A stretch of 5,111 nucleotides of DNA from Candidatus Micrarchaeaceae archaeon (GCA_027310795.1 DAIDAD010000047.1:1-5111); one strand, 5' to 3'. Positions 1 through 5,111 are shown, counted from the first letter of the stretch. Made by a program: numbers and translations. The notes: generated from the sequence alone by a model not told the origin.

Positions 1-1
1 T

Positions 2-46
2 CCCATGACGGGGCCAGCATGGCCGAGCATATACACAGGGCTCTAG
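2..46 (+). CDS. Alkaline-phosphatase-superfamily phosphodiesterase, 5' part (partial), ending at in-frame TAG
   Basis: Only the last 14 sense codons are in the window; the gene starts upstream. They read PMTGPAWPSIYTGL and then TAG at 44-46. The same frame continues directly into PKDHGVPDFF. Together this is the block typical of archaeal and bacterial type I phosphodiesterase/nucleotide pyrophosphatase proteins, of the form (T)xPAWxSxxTGxxPxxHGVxDFF. From family knowledge, the Thr encoded at 8-10 is the likely catalytic nucleophile and metal ligand. The stop therefore separates the nucleophile from the remaining metal-binding residues encoded downstream. The frame is unchanged on both sides of the TAG, so a single base substitution explains it and an indel does not. 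Alternatives are a sequencing error, a true pseudogene, or readthrough. Confidence in the homology is high; the nature of the stop is open. Confidence 0.7.
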   Translation, partial: PMTGPAWPSIYTGL

Positions 47-61
47 CCTAAGGACCACGGA

Positions 62-1324
62 GTGCCTGATTTCTTCGTGATGAAAAAGGATTATACCCCT
101 GACATAGTTTACTACGATTCTTCAGCCGTTCCGCCTTTCTGGAAGGCGCTTGCGGCAAAAGGAACAAGGTGCCTTGTCATAACGCCTGCAACGGACATAA
201 AGCTGCCCGATTACCCTAACATAGACATAATCACTGGGTTTCCGCTCAAGGCAAGGACCAACAGCAAAGAACTTGAATCGCTGATGAAAGAGCACGGATT
301 TGACGGGGAGCCGAACATAGAGAAGGAGATAAAGGACGGAAAGATGGATATCGGCGAAGCTGCGAATAGATTTGTAAAGAGCATAAAGGCGCGTTCCGAG
401 ATAAGCCTTGGCATGCTCAAGAAAAACAGCTACGGCTTTTCCTATACATGCTTCACTGAAACGGATAGATTACAGCACTTTGTTATGAACAGGAAGGACT
501 GGAAAAAGTACGTGAAACCCGTTTATTCACAGATAGCAGATTACATGGCGCAGTTGATGGAAAGGATAGACAGAAGCGGAGGCAGGCTGGTTATTGTATC
601 GGACCATGGCGCGCAGCCCATAAGGAAAAAGTTTCTTTTGAACAGCTGGCTGATGCAAAAAGGCTACCTTTCTCTTAAGCAGAAGGTCGAGAAAGACTTC
701 ACGAATGGCTCTGGAAAGACAGCTGGTTATGAGGCAAGGGAGCGCATAATGAGGAGCAGCCTGCGAAGGGCTTATGACAAGATGCCGTACAAGGCAAAGC
801 GGCTTGCATACAAGGCGTTCAGCGCTGTATTCAGCAGCGCTGCAGCTGACGACTACACGCGCATGCACCTATTCGACTTCGACATGAAGAGGACAAAGGC
901 ATTTGCAGCGATATCGAACGACCCAGTAGCATCGATATGGCTGAACAATTCGAGATTTGCAAGCCCTTCAGTGGCGAAGAGCTCCGAGCCAGTGCTTGTA
1001 AGCAGACTCAAGAGGGACCTTGAGAGCGCAAAGAGCGCAGAAGGAGATAAAATGTTCGTGAACATATATTCGGGAAAAGAGTATTACAGGGACACCAAGA
1101 AATTCATAGCGCCTGATATTTTAGTCGAGGCAAAGAAGGGTTACACTATAGACATCTTCAACTTCTCGAGGAAGGGCGTATTCATGGACCCTGAGGATGC
1201 AAAGAGCGGAGACCATATAAGAGAAGGGATATTCGGCACGTATCCGAAGTATCAGCGCAGTGGAGTTGAATCGGTTACTGATGTTAAAAAGTTCGTGATG
1301 GATTATTACAAAGGGTTGAAATGA
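62..1324 (+). CDS. Alkaline-phosphatase-superfamily protein (type I phosphodiesterase/nucleotide pyrophosphatase-like), main part after in-frame TAG
   Basis: This is a metal-dependent phosphodiesterase/phosphatase-like hydrolase; the substrate is unknown. Numbering from the GTG at 62, several metal-ligand motifs of the superfamily are visible. TDRLQHF (D135, H139) and VSDHGA (D181, H182) lie in the core, and SGDHIREGIF (H385) is the usual last ligand near the C-terminus. FLLNSWLMQKGYL (191-203) also fits this family, which usually follows the DHG motif with such a segment. The nucleophile Thr and the first metal Asp are not in this ORF, because they are encoded before the TAG at 44-46. The GTG at 62 encodes the conserved Val of the HGV motif, so it is probably an internal codon rather than the natural start. 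An AAGGA at 50-54 lies 7 bases before it, so reinitiation after the TAG is possible. No signal peptide or membrane segment is seen. The stop overlaps the next gene as ATGA. The product is probably inactive unless the TAG is read through or is an error. Confidence 0.8.
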   Translation: MPDFFVMKKDYTPDIVYYDSSAVPPFWKALAAKGTRCLVITPATDIKLPDYPNIDIITGFPLKARTNSKELESLMKEHGFDGEPNIEKEIKDGKMDIGEAANRFVKSIKARSEISLGMLKKNSYGFSYTCFTETDRLQHFVMNRKDWKKYVKPVYSQIADYMAQLMERIDRSGGRLVIVSDHGAQPIRKKFLLNSWLMQKGYLSLKQKVEKDFTNGSGKTAGYEARERIMRSSLRRAYDKMPYKAKRLAYKAFSAVFSSAAADDYTRMHLFDFDMKRTKAFAAISNDPVASIWLNNSRFASPSVAKSSEPVLVSRLKRDLESAKSAEGDKMFVNIYSGKEYYRDTKKFIAPDILVEAKKGYTIDIFNFSRKGVFMDPEDAKSGDHIREGIFGTYPKYQRSGVESVTDVKKFVMDYYKGLK

Positions 1325-2547
1325 GAGTATTGCTTGTAGACATGGGCTCGCGCCACAACTGGACAGGAGGGCAGTCAAGAGTGGTGCGTATGCTGTACGA
1401 CGGGCTCAGGAGGAGAGGCATGGACACCTATTACTTAGGATATGAAACGATGTACATGGGTGCGGGGAAGAAAGGAATCGTTCTTAAAAGAGACAAATCT
1501 CTCGGCCTTGGAGCAAGGAAGAGCAGAATGAGCGAGATGCGCATGGTGAGAATGGCGTATAACCTAGCTTTTGTCAGCGGACTTCGCAGATTAGGGATGG
1601 AAAAAGAAGAGATACTGAAAAAGGCAAAGGACATAGGTCCTGATGTCATAATATCGAATGCGATATCAGATTTTCCGATTCTGAAGTACTTGAGGAAAAA
1701 CGGGATGCGCTTCAAATCTATGTACATAGACCATGGCAGCGCCTCCACCACTGCAAGATCATACTTCTCCAAAGAAGGGATACCTCTCAGCATGGGGACA
1801 GGCATGCCTTCTGTAACCCTTGATGACAAGCGGAGGAAGTTCTTCGCGTTTTTCGACATGAACATCGCGCTCAACGACAGGCAGTATCATGAGGTTGGCA
1901 GGTGCGGCGGAAGGGTTGTCATCGTGCCGAACGGCGCAAATGTGAAAGCGCGCAGGGACAAAGCAGAGGAGCAGGTTTTGAGGAAGAAGCATGGAATAGG
2001 ACCTGATGACTTTGTGGTTCTCTACATAGGAAGATTATTCGACAGGCAGAAGAACGTATCCACTCTCATAAAGGCATTCCGCGAAACGAGGAACCATAAC
2101 TTCAAGCTGCTGATAGTAGGCGACGGACCTTCTGCGGAGCGTTACAGGGAATTGGCTGCAGAGGACATAAGGATAATATTTGCAGGCACGATGAGCGACA
2201 GGGAGCTTAACGCAGCATACAACGTATCCAATCTCTTCGTGCTGCCTTCCTTCTGGGAAGGATTTGCGATTACAGTTCTTGAAGCAGCTGCGCATTCCCT
2301 GCCGATAATAATGTCAAACGGCGCGTACGTCAGCGACCTCAACGATGATAAACAGAACGTGCTCAAGTTCAATGAAAGAGATTATTACGAACTGACCGAA
2401 TTGATAGAGAAGGTTTATTCAGACAGGAAACTCAATATGGAACTCAGCAGGGCCTCTGCAAGGATATCGAAAAAATTCACTGAAAAGCGGATGATAAACA
2501 GGTATGTTGCGCTTCTTAAGAAGATTAGCGCAGGCAACAAAGGCTAA
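1321..2547 (+). CDS. Glycosyltransferase, GT4 family (GT-B fold)
   Basis: A 408-residue retaining-type glycosyltransferase that would transfer a sugar from a nucleotide-sugar donor to a glycan or lipid acceptor in the cytoplasm. Acceptor and donor cannot be told from sequence. The N-terminal Rossmann half begins MRVLLVDMGS and has a glycine-rich TGGQSRVV loop (15-22) typical of GT4 acceptor-side domains. The C-terminal donor-binding half carries VPNGANV (202-208), YIGRLFDRQKN (235-245), VGDGP (266-270) and the E-x7-E motif with E313 and E321 in WEGFAITVLEAAA. The length is normal for GT4. No transmembrane helix is apparent. The ATG at 1321 overlaps the stop of the phosphodiesterase (ATGA), and AGGG lies 6 bases upstream, so translation is likely coupled. 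The 3' end overlaps the convergent cysN stop by 4 bases. The pairing with a phosphodiesterase-like protein suggests cell-surface glycan or glycolipid synthesis; this is inference. Confidence 0.9.
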   Translation: MRVLLVDMGSRHNWTGGQSRVVRMLYDGLRRRGMDTYYLGYETMYMGAGKKGIVLKRDKSLGLGARKSRMSEMRMVRMAYNLAFVSGLRRLGMEKEEILKKAKDIGPDVIISNAISDFPILKYLRKNGMRFKSMYIDHGSASTTARSYFSKEGIPLSMGTGMPSVTLDDKRRKFFAFFDMNIALNDRQYHEVGRCGGRVVIVPNGANVKARRDKAEEQVLRKKHGIGPDDFVVLYIGRLFDRQKNVSTLIKAFRETRNHNFKLLIVGDGPSAERYRELAAEDIRIIFAGTMSDRELNAAYNVSNLFVLPSFWEGFAITVLEAAAHSLPIIMSNGAYVSDLNDDKQNVLKFNERDYYELTELIEKVYSDRKLNMELSRASARISKKFTEKRMINRYVALLKKISAGNKG

Positions 2548-3755
2548 TCTATTATCCCTATGCCTGCAAACGTGCCGTTGCTGTACAGAGTAAATCTGCC
2601 CAATTCTGGATATTCATTGAACTTCTCGAAAGCGAATTTCTTCCTTGACGTTATAGATGCTTTTGCCGCATTCAGCACAATCTCCGAATTCTTTTGCAGG
2701 CTGCCGCCTGTTGCAATGTCTATCACTTTATGCACGATTATATCTGCTGCAAGCTCAATGCCGTTGTACCTTATCGAGGCCTTGCCTGCCGGTTCCCTGA
2801 CGAAGAACACTGTCCCTGACAATCTGTCCGATACTAATGGCTTCTGCCTGCCGCTGCATATTATTGAACCTCTTCTGCTGACTGGACCGCTGCCCGGCTT
2901 TATCGCGATGTCATCGCCCTTCCCGGCTGAAGGCTTCTGCCTGCCCTTGACATAAATGCTTTCAATCCTGAAGCTCCTCCCTTCGGGAAATGACGCCACA
3001 GTGTCTCCCTTTGAGACCTTTCCGGATATAACCTTACCAGTGACAAGCGTTCCGTTGCCCGATTCTATAGATCCTTGCACGCTTATCCTGAGGCTTTTCC
3101 CGTCTTTTTCTCTTTGTTTTGAGAACTGAAGCATCGACTGCATCAACGGCTCTCCAGTATACCATGGCATGCGCTTCGACCTTGCAAGTATGTTATCATA
3201 GTTGTATGCAGATACCGGTATGAATGAGACCGAATCCCTGTCAAATCCTATCCTTCCGAGGAAGCGCAGCATCTCTTCTTTGATATCGTCAAATGCCTTC
3301 CTTGAATAACCGATAGCGTCCATCTTGTTCACTGCTATTATGACTCTTGTGACGCCAAGCATCTTTGCAAGGAAGAGGTGTCTCTTGGTCTGCTGCGTTA
3401 TGCCCTCGTTTTCCATTGCAGATATTATCAGTATTGCAAAGCCTGCGTAAGACGCGCCGCTTATCATGTTCTGTATTAGTTCTTCATGACCGGGCACGTC
3501 GATGAGTTCGAAAGCTGCGCCCTTGTGCTTCACCTGCACCCTTGTCGTGTCTATGGTGAGGCCGCCTTCTCTCTCCTCTGAGAAACTGTCGAGAATGAAT
3601 CCAGGCTCGAACTTCCTTCCAAGGGCCTTGCTCGTCCTTTCTGCTTCAGCTATCCTTTCCTTTGTCACAGACTTTGTAAGCATCAGCATGCTGCCTATTA
3701 ACGTCGACTTGCCATGGTCCTTGTTCCCCAGAAGCGTCACTCTTGTTATAAGCAT
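2544..3755 (-). CDS. cysN: Sulfate adenylyltransferase subunit 1, CysN-like GTPase
   Basis: An EF-1A/EF-Tu-like translational-type GTPase which, in the CysN family, couples GTP hydrolysis to CysD's synthesis of adenosine 5'-phosphosulfate from ATP and sulfate. Numbered from the ATG at 3755 (403 residues): G1 GNKDHGKS (10-17), switch I with EEREGGLTID (60-69), G3 DVPGHE (86-91, normally DTPGHE), G4 NKMD (143-146) and G5 SAY (182-184). Domain 2 (about 220-302) ends with a CysN-like VSRRGSII, and domain 3 ends LGRFTLYSNGTFAGIGIID. It is shorter than the roughly 475-residue E. coli protein and carries no fused APS kinase domain. The ATG is preferred over the GTG at 3764 because AAGGTG lies 6 bases before it. 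The gene follows cysD immediately, which supports CysN over a general elongation factor. The stop is TAG, so TAG works as a stop in this genome. A divergent EF-1A paralogue is the main alternative. Confidence 0.87.
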   Translation of the reverse strand: MLITRVTLLGNKDHGKSTLIGSMLMLTKSVTKERIAEAERTSKALGRKFEPGFILDSFSEEREGGLTIDTTRVQVKHKGAAFELIDVPGHEELIQNMISGASYAGFAILIISAMENEGITQQTKRHLFLAKMLGVTRVIIAVNKMDAIGYSRKAFDDIKEEMLRFLGRIGFDRDSVSFIPVSAYNYDNILARSKRMPWYTGEPLMQSMLQFSKQREKDGKSLRISVQGSIESGNGTLVTGKVISGKVSKGDTVASFPEGRSFRIESIYVKGRQKPSAGKGDDIAIKPGSGPVSRRGSIICSGRQKPLVSDRLSGTVFFVREPAGKASIRYNGIELAADIIVHKVIDIATGGSLQKNSEIVLNAAKASITSRKKFAFEKFNEYPELGRFTLYSNGTFAGIGIID

Positions 3756-3761
3756 GATAAG

Positions 3762-3767
3762 CACCTT
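3762..3767 (-). promoter_or_regulatory. Ribosome binding site that decides the cysN start
   Basis: The minus strand reads AAGGTG here, followed by CTTATC and ATG at 3755. GGTG pairs with the archaeal 16S 3' end. The longer candidate start, a GTG at 3764, lies inside this motif, which argues that the GTG is ribosome-binding sequence and the ATG is the start. The first two A of the motif belong to the cysD stop codon TAA. Confidence 0.6.
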
Positions 3768-4554
3768 ACATATAGCCTAGCGCACGCAGCTTCTCCATCA
3801 CATATTCCTTCTCCTTGTCCTGGTCCCTTCCCGCACGCTCCTCTGTCTTTGTACTCCTGAGCTCGTTTATTATTCCATCTATGCCCTTAGCGTTTGATTT
3901 CACTGGCGATGTGCAGTGTGTGCAGCCGAGGCTCCTATATCTGTACCCATTCTTCGACTTGTAAAGAGGGTTTATCGGCACCTTCTCCCTTTTCGTGAAG
4001 TTCCATATGTCTATCTCATTCCAGTCAAGCAGTGGATGAACCCTTATGTGACCCTTGTCGTCAAGTTTTGACGAGTAATCGTTCCACAGCTCCGCAGGCT
4101 GCTCCTTGTAATTCCATTTGAAATCCCTGTTCCTTGGGCTCATGTACCTTTCTTTCGCCCTTATCCCGTGCTCGTCCCTTCTTATTGATACTATCAGCGC
4201 GTCAAAGCCCCGTTCCTTCATCAGTTTCTTCAATGCTATCGTCTTGTTCTCGCCGCAGCAGCTGTATCCTGACAATTCCGGTTTTATCTCGCTCTCCGCG
4301 ACTATCAGGTCGAGCTTCCATTTCTTTGCAAGCTCCTGCCTGAATTTGTACGTCTCTGGAAAGTCTATTCCGTTGTCTATGTGTATGATTGGAAACGGCA
4401 CCTTGCCGAGGAATGCCTTCCTTGCAAGCGCCAGCATAGCCGTGCTGTCCTTTCCCATGGACCATAGCGCTGCGACATTCCCGAACTTTTCTTTTGCCTC
4501 GCGCATTATGTATATGCTCCTTTCCTGAAGCTGCTTGAGGTCTTGTTCTATCAT
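3766..4554 (-). CDS. cysD: Sulfate adenylyltransferase subunit 2, CysD-like PP-loop ATPase
   Basis: The catalytic subunit of heterodimeric ATP sulfurylase, which adenylates sulfate to APS; it belongs to the PAPS-reductase-like PP-loop family. Numbered from the ATG at 4554 (262 residues): the ATP-binding PP-loop is SMGKDST (32-38), then HIDNGIDFPETYKFR (58-72), SIRRDEHGIRAKER (123-136), WNYKEQPAELWNDY (147-160), RVHPLLDWNEIDIWNF (171-186) and LGCTHCTSPVKSNA (209-222). All match CysD blocks in order. It is shorter than E. coli CysD (about 300 residues). It ends MEKLRALGYM, comparable to the LKKRQGYF end of E. coli CysD, and lacks the catalytic ECGxH tail of APS/PAPS reductases, so it is not a reductase. 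C99-C100 and C211/C214 are noteworthy (see findings). An upstream in-frame ATG at 4566 would overlap the preceding gene; GTGAT just before 4554 favours the shorter form. It sits directly upstream of cysN. Confidence 0.92.
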   Translation of the reverse strand: MIEQDLKQLQERSIYIMREAKEKFGNVAALWSMGKDSTAMLALARKAFLGKVPFPIIHIDNGIDFPETYKFRQELAKKWKLDLIVAESEIKPELSGYSCCGENKTIALKKLMKERGFDALIVSIRRDEHGIRAKERYMSPRNRDFKWNYKEQPAELWNDYSSKLDDKGHIRVHPLLDWNEIDIWNFTKREKVPINPLYKSKNGYRYRSLGCTHCTSPVKSNAKGIDGIINELRSTKTEERAGRDQDKEKEYVMEKLRALGYM

Positions 4555-4557
4555 AAT

Positions 4558-4562
4558 ATCAC
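4558..4562 (-). promoter_or_regulatory. Probable ribosome binding site for cysD
   Basis: The minus strand reads GTGAT, then ATT, then ATG at 4554. It matches the 3' part of the archaeal Shine-Dalgarno consensus and contains the stop codon of the preceding small gene. The ATG at 4566 has AGGT directly abutting it, which is too close to act as a site. The match is short, so the choice is moderately supported. Confidence 0.4.
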
Positions 4563-4846
4563 TCATACCTGTTTATGTTGGAAAGGCCTGTCAGGTATTT
4601 TGTCGCCCCTCTTATCTTCTTGCCCTTTTTCTCGTATATCGGGACAGTTCCAATCAGCCTGCCCTTTGCGTCGAACAGCTCCACCACCGATGAGTAGAGG
4701 TCCTGCCTGTTCTTGAGCTTCCTTGATCTGTACACGACCCTGTACTGTTTTATGGGGCTTTTTGCCAGTAAGGCATAGAACCTCTTCCAGTTCTTCTCGT
4801 TCGGATCCTTGTTCACTTCGCTTATCTCTTTATTTGCTTTTGCCAT
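4559..4846 (-). CDS. Small basic protein of unknown function in the sulfate-activation operon
   Basis: I do not recognise this family. From the ATG at 4846 it is 95 residues, with no cysteine and strong positive charge (about 15 Lys and 8 Arg against 9 acidic residues). Residues 1-30 look helical and polar (NEKNWKRFYALLAKS). Residues 33-72 look like alternating beta strands (KQYRVVYRSRKL, SSVVELFDAKGRLIGTVPIY), and a Lys/Gly-rich stretch KKGKKIRG follows. There is no signal peptide, membrane segment or zinc motif. The ATG is preferred over an in-frame GTG at 4855 because a perfect GGTGAT lies 4 bases before it. It lies between the regulator gene and cysD with gaps of 5 and 4 bases, so it is almost certainly cotranscribed and translationally coupled. 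A nucleic-acid-binding or CysDN-accessory role is possible, but nothing in the sequence proves either. Confidence 0.75.
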   Translation of the reverse strand: MAKANKEISEVNKDPNEKNWKRFYALLAKSPIKQYRVVYRSRKLKNRQDLYSSVVELFDAKGRLIGTVPIYEKKGKKIRGATKYLTGLSNINRYE

Positions 4847-4850
4847 GCGT

Positions 4851-4856
4851 ATCACC
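4851..4856 (-). promoter_or_regulatory. Ribosome binding site built from the upstream gene's stop region
   Basis: The minus strand reads GGTGAT, then ACGC, then ATG at 4846. It is a full match to the last six bases of the archaeal AGGAGGTGAT consensus. It overlaps the final Trp codon (TGG) and stop (TGA) of the RHH gene, so ribosomes finishing that gene sit on the next gene's binding site. It also shows that the GTG at 4855 is part of the site, not a start. Confidence 0.65.
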
Positions 4857-5076
4857 AGGTGTAACCCAATGCCTTCAGTTTCTCGACTACAGCGGAGCGC
4901 TCTGCACTATTGCCCTTTGACCCCTTCATGTCGGCAACCGTCTCCCTAAGTACATATGTAACGTAATCCGATACCGATGAAAAGCCCGTTCCTTTTATCA
5001 TCTTGCTTATCCTGTCGAACAGCGGCTGCGGTATCGTTATCGTTGTGTATTTCCTCTTTGTCCCTTTTTGTGCCAT
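4852..5076 (-). CDS. Ribbon-helix-helix (CopG/MetJ/Arc-type) DNA-binding protein
   Basis: A 74-residue probable transcriptional regulator. After a basic N-terminus (MAQKGTKRK), residues 10-16 (YTTITIP) fit the DNA-contacting beta strand. Helix 1 runs about 17-29 (PLFDRISKMIKGT), and helix 2 follows GFSSVSDYV, about 34-49, with the usual Ser-x-Ser-(D/E)-Y/F start. Such proteins are dimers that pair their strands into a two-stranded ribbon inserted in the DNA major groove. After the fold comes a charged linker (51-61) and a C-terminal VVEKLKALGYTW that resembles the end of CysD in the same operon. The ATG at 5076 is the only reasonable start. It is the first gene of the operon, 10 bases downstream of a repeat-containing palindrome, suggesting autoregulation and control of cysDN. 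The regulated signal is unknown. Confidence 0.85.
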   Translation of the reverse strand: MAQKGTKRKYTTITIPQPLFDRISKMIKGTGFSSVSDYVTYVLRETVADMKGSKGNSAERSAVVEKLKALGYTW

Positions 5077-5086
5077 TTGTCTCGCC

Positions 5087-5108
5087 TTATAATGTTATAA
5101 CATTATAA
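5087..5108 (-). promoter_or_regulatory. Candidate operator/promoter: three 8-bp-phased TTATAA repeats forming a perfect palindrome
   Basis: Three copies of TTATAA start at 5087, 5095 and 5103, separated by TG and CA. Each hexamer is itself a palindrome, and the whole 22 bp is a perfect palindrome centred between 5097 and 5098. Tandem 8-bp palindromic boxes are how MetJ, an RHH repressor, recognises its operators, so this fits the RHH protein encoded 10 bases downstream. The distal TTATAA (5103-5108) is centred about 30 bases before the ATG at 5076, a plausible TATA-box position for a leaderless or very short leader transcript. Binding would then block TBP access. The site nearly touches the window edge, so further repeats or a BRE element upstream cannot be seen. 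Confidence 0.65.
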
Positions 5109-5111
5109 TAC

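Noticed and set aside
1..51. A second open frame at the left edge (frame 1) reading SHDGASMAEHIHRALA to a TAA at 49-51
   Set aside because: It has no recognisable motif and overlaps the frame-2 codons that clearly match the phosphodiesterase catalytic block. It is best seen as a chance open frame.
820..842. Two copies of the 8-bp palindrome CAGCGCTG, 15 bases apart
   Set aside because: They lie inside the phosphodiesterase coding sequence, where they encode an Ala/Ser-rich stretch (FSAVFSSAAADD), and nothing else supports a regulatory role.
2512..2523. Palindrome CTTCTTAAGAAG near the end of the glycosyltransferase gene, possible terminator for the minus-strand operon
   Set aside because: It has no loop and no adjoining T tract on either strand, and it is coding sequence for LLKKI. 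It is too weak to call a terminator.
2544..2546. Possibility that TAG is generally read as an amino acid in this genome
   Set aside because: cysN ends with TAG exactly where the family's C-terminus is expected; reading on would give a sequence antisense to the glycosyltransferase gene with no recognisable homology.
2544..3755. Identification of the GTPase as the cell's main translation elongation factor EF-1A
   Set aside because: Some motifs are EF-1A-like (SAYNYDNI, MPWYTG), but switch I, domain 2 and the shortened domain 3 fit CysN better, and it is cotranscribed with cysD.
3502..3780. Plus-strand open frame opposite the cysN start
   Set aside because: It is antisense to the GTPase motifs and has no motif of its own. 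The same applies to the other long open frames opposite cysD and the glycosyltransferase.
3766..4554. Identification of the PP-loop protein as an APS/PAPS reductase (CysH)
   Set aside because: The C-terminal catalytic ECGxH motif is absent, the conserved blocks follow CysD order, and cysN is next to it. The reductase-like cysteines are reported as a finding instead.

Overview
The window looks archaeal. The evidence is Shine-Dalgarno sites of the GGTG/GGTGAT type (complementary to the archaeal 16S 3' end), closely packed genes with overlapping stops and starts, frequent ATA (Ile) and AGG/AGA (Arg) codons, an AT-rich TATA-like promoter at the right edge, and archaeal-flavoured protein families. 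GC content is moderate, near 50% by eye. A small-genome lineage such as the Micrarchaeota/DPANN is a guess, not something the window proves.

Plus strand, 1-2547: a two-gene unit. First is an alkaline-phosphatase-superfamily protein (type I phosphodiesterase/nucleotide pyrophosphatase-like) whose 5' end lies outside the window. Its reading frame is interrupted by an in-frame TAG at 44-46, inside the conserved block just after the predicted nucleophile Thr. The rest is open from a GTG at 62. An ATGA overlap leads into a GT4-family glycosyltransferase.

Minus strand, 5076 down to 2544: a compact four-gene operon reading leftwards. It encodes a ribbon-helix-helix (RHH) DNA-binding protein, a small basic protein of unknown function, CysD-like ATP sulfurylase subunit 2, and CysN-like ATP sulfurylase GTPase subunit 1. 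Upstream of the RHH gene is an unusual site: three TTATAA hexamers spaced exactly 8 bp apart, together forming a perfect 22-bp palindrome. It is a good candidate for an autoregulatory operator overlapping the promoter. The two units converge, and their stop codons overlap at 2544-2547.

Together the minus-strand genes suggest a regulated sulfate-activation module making adenosine 5'-phosphosulfate (APS). No APS kinase, APS/PAPS reductase or sulfotransferase is visible here, so the fate of the APS cannot be read from the window. The neighbouring glycosyltransferase and phosphodiesterase make surface-glycan sulfation a reasonable but unproven idea. Other points of note are a C-terminal EKL(K/R)ALGY tail shared by the RHH protein and CysD, and a CC...CxxC cysteine set in CysD resembling the iron-sulfur signature of APS reductases.

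There is no stretch over 300 bases without a gene. No tRNA, rRNA, CRISPR, insertion sequence or clear terminator was seen.
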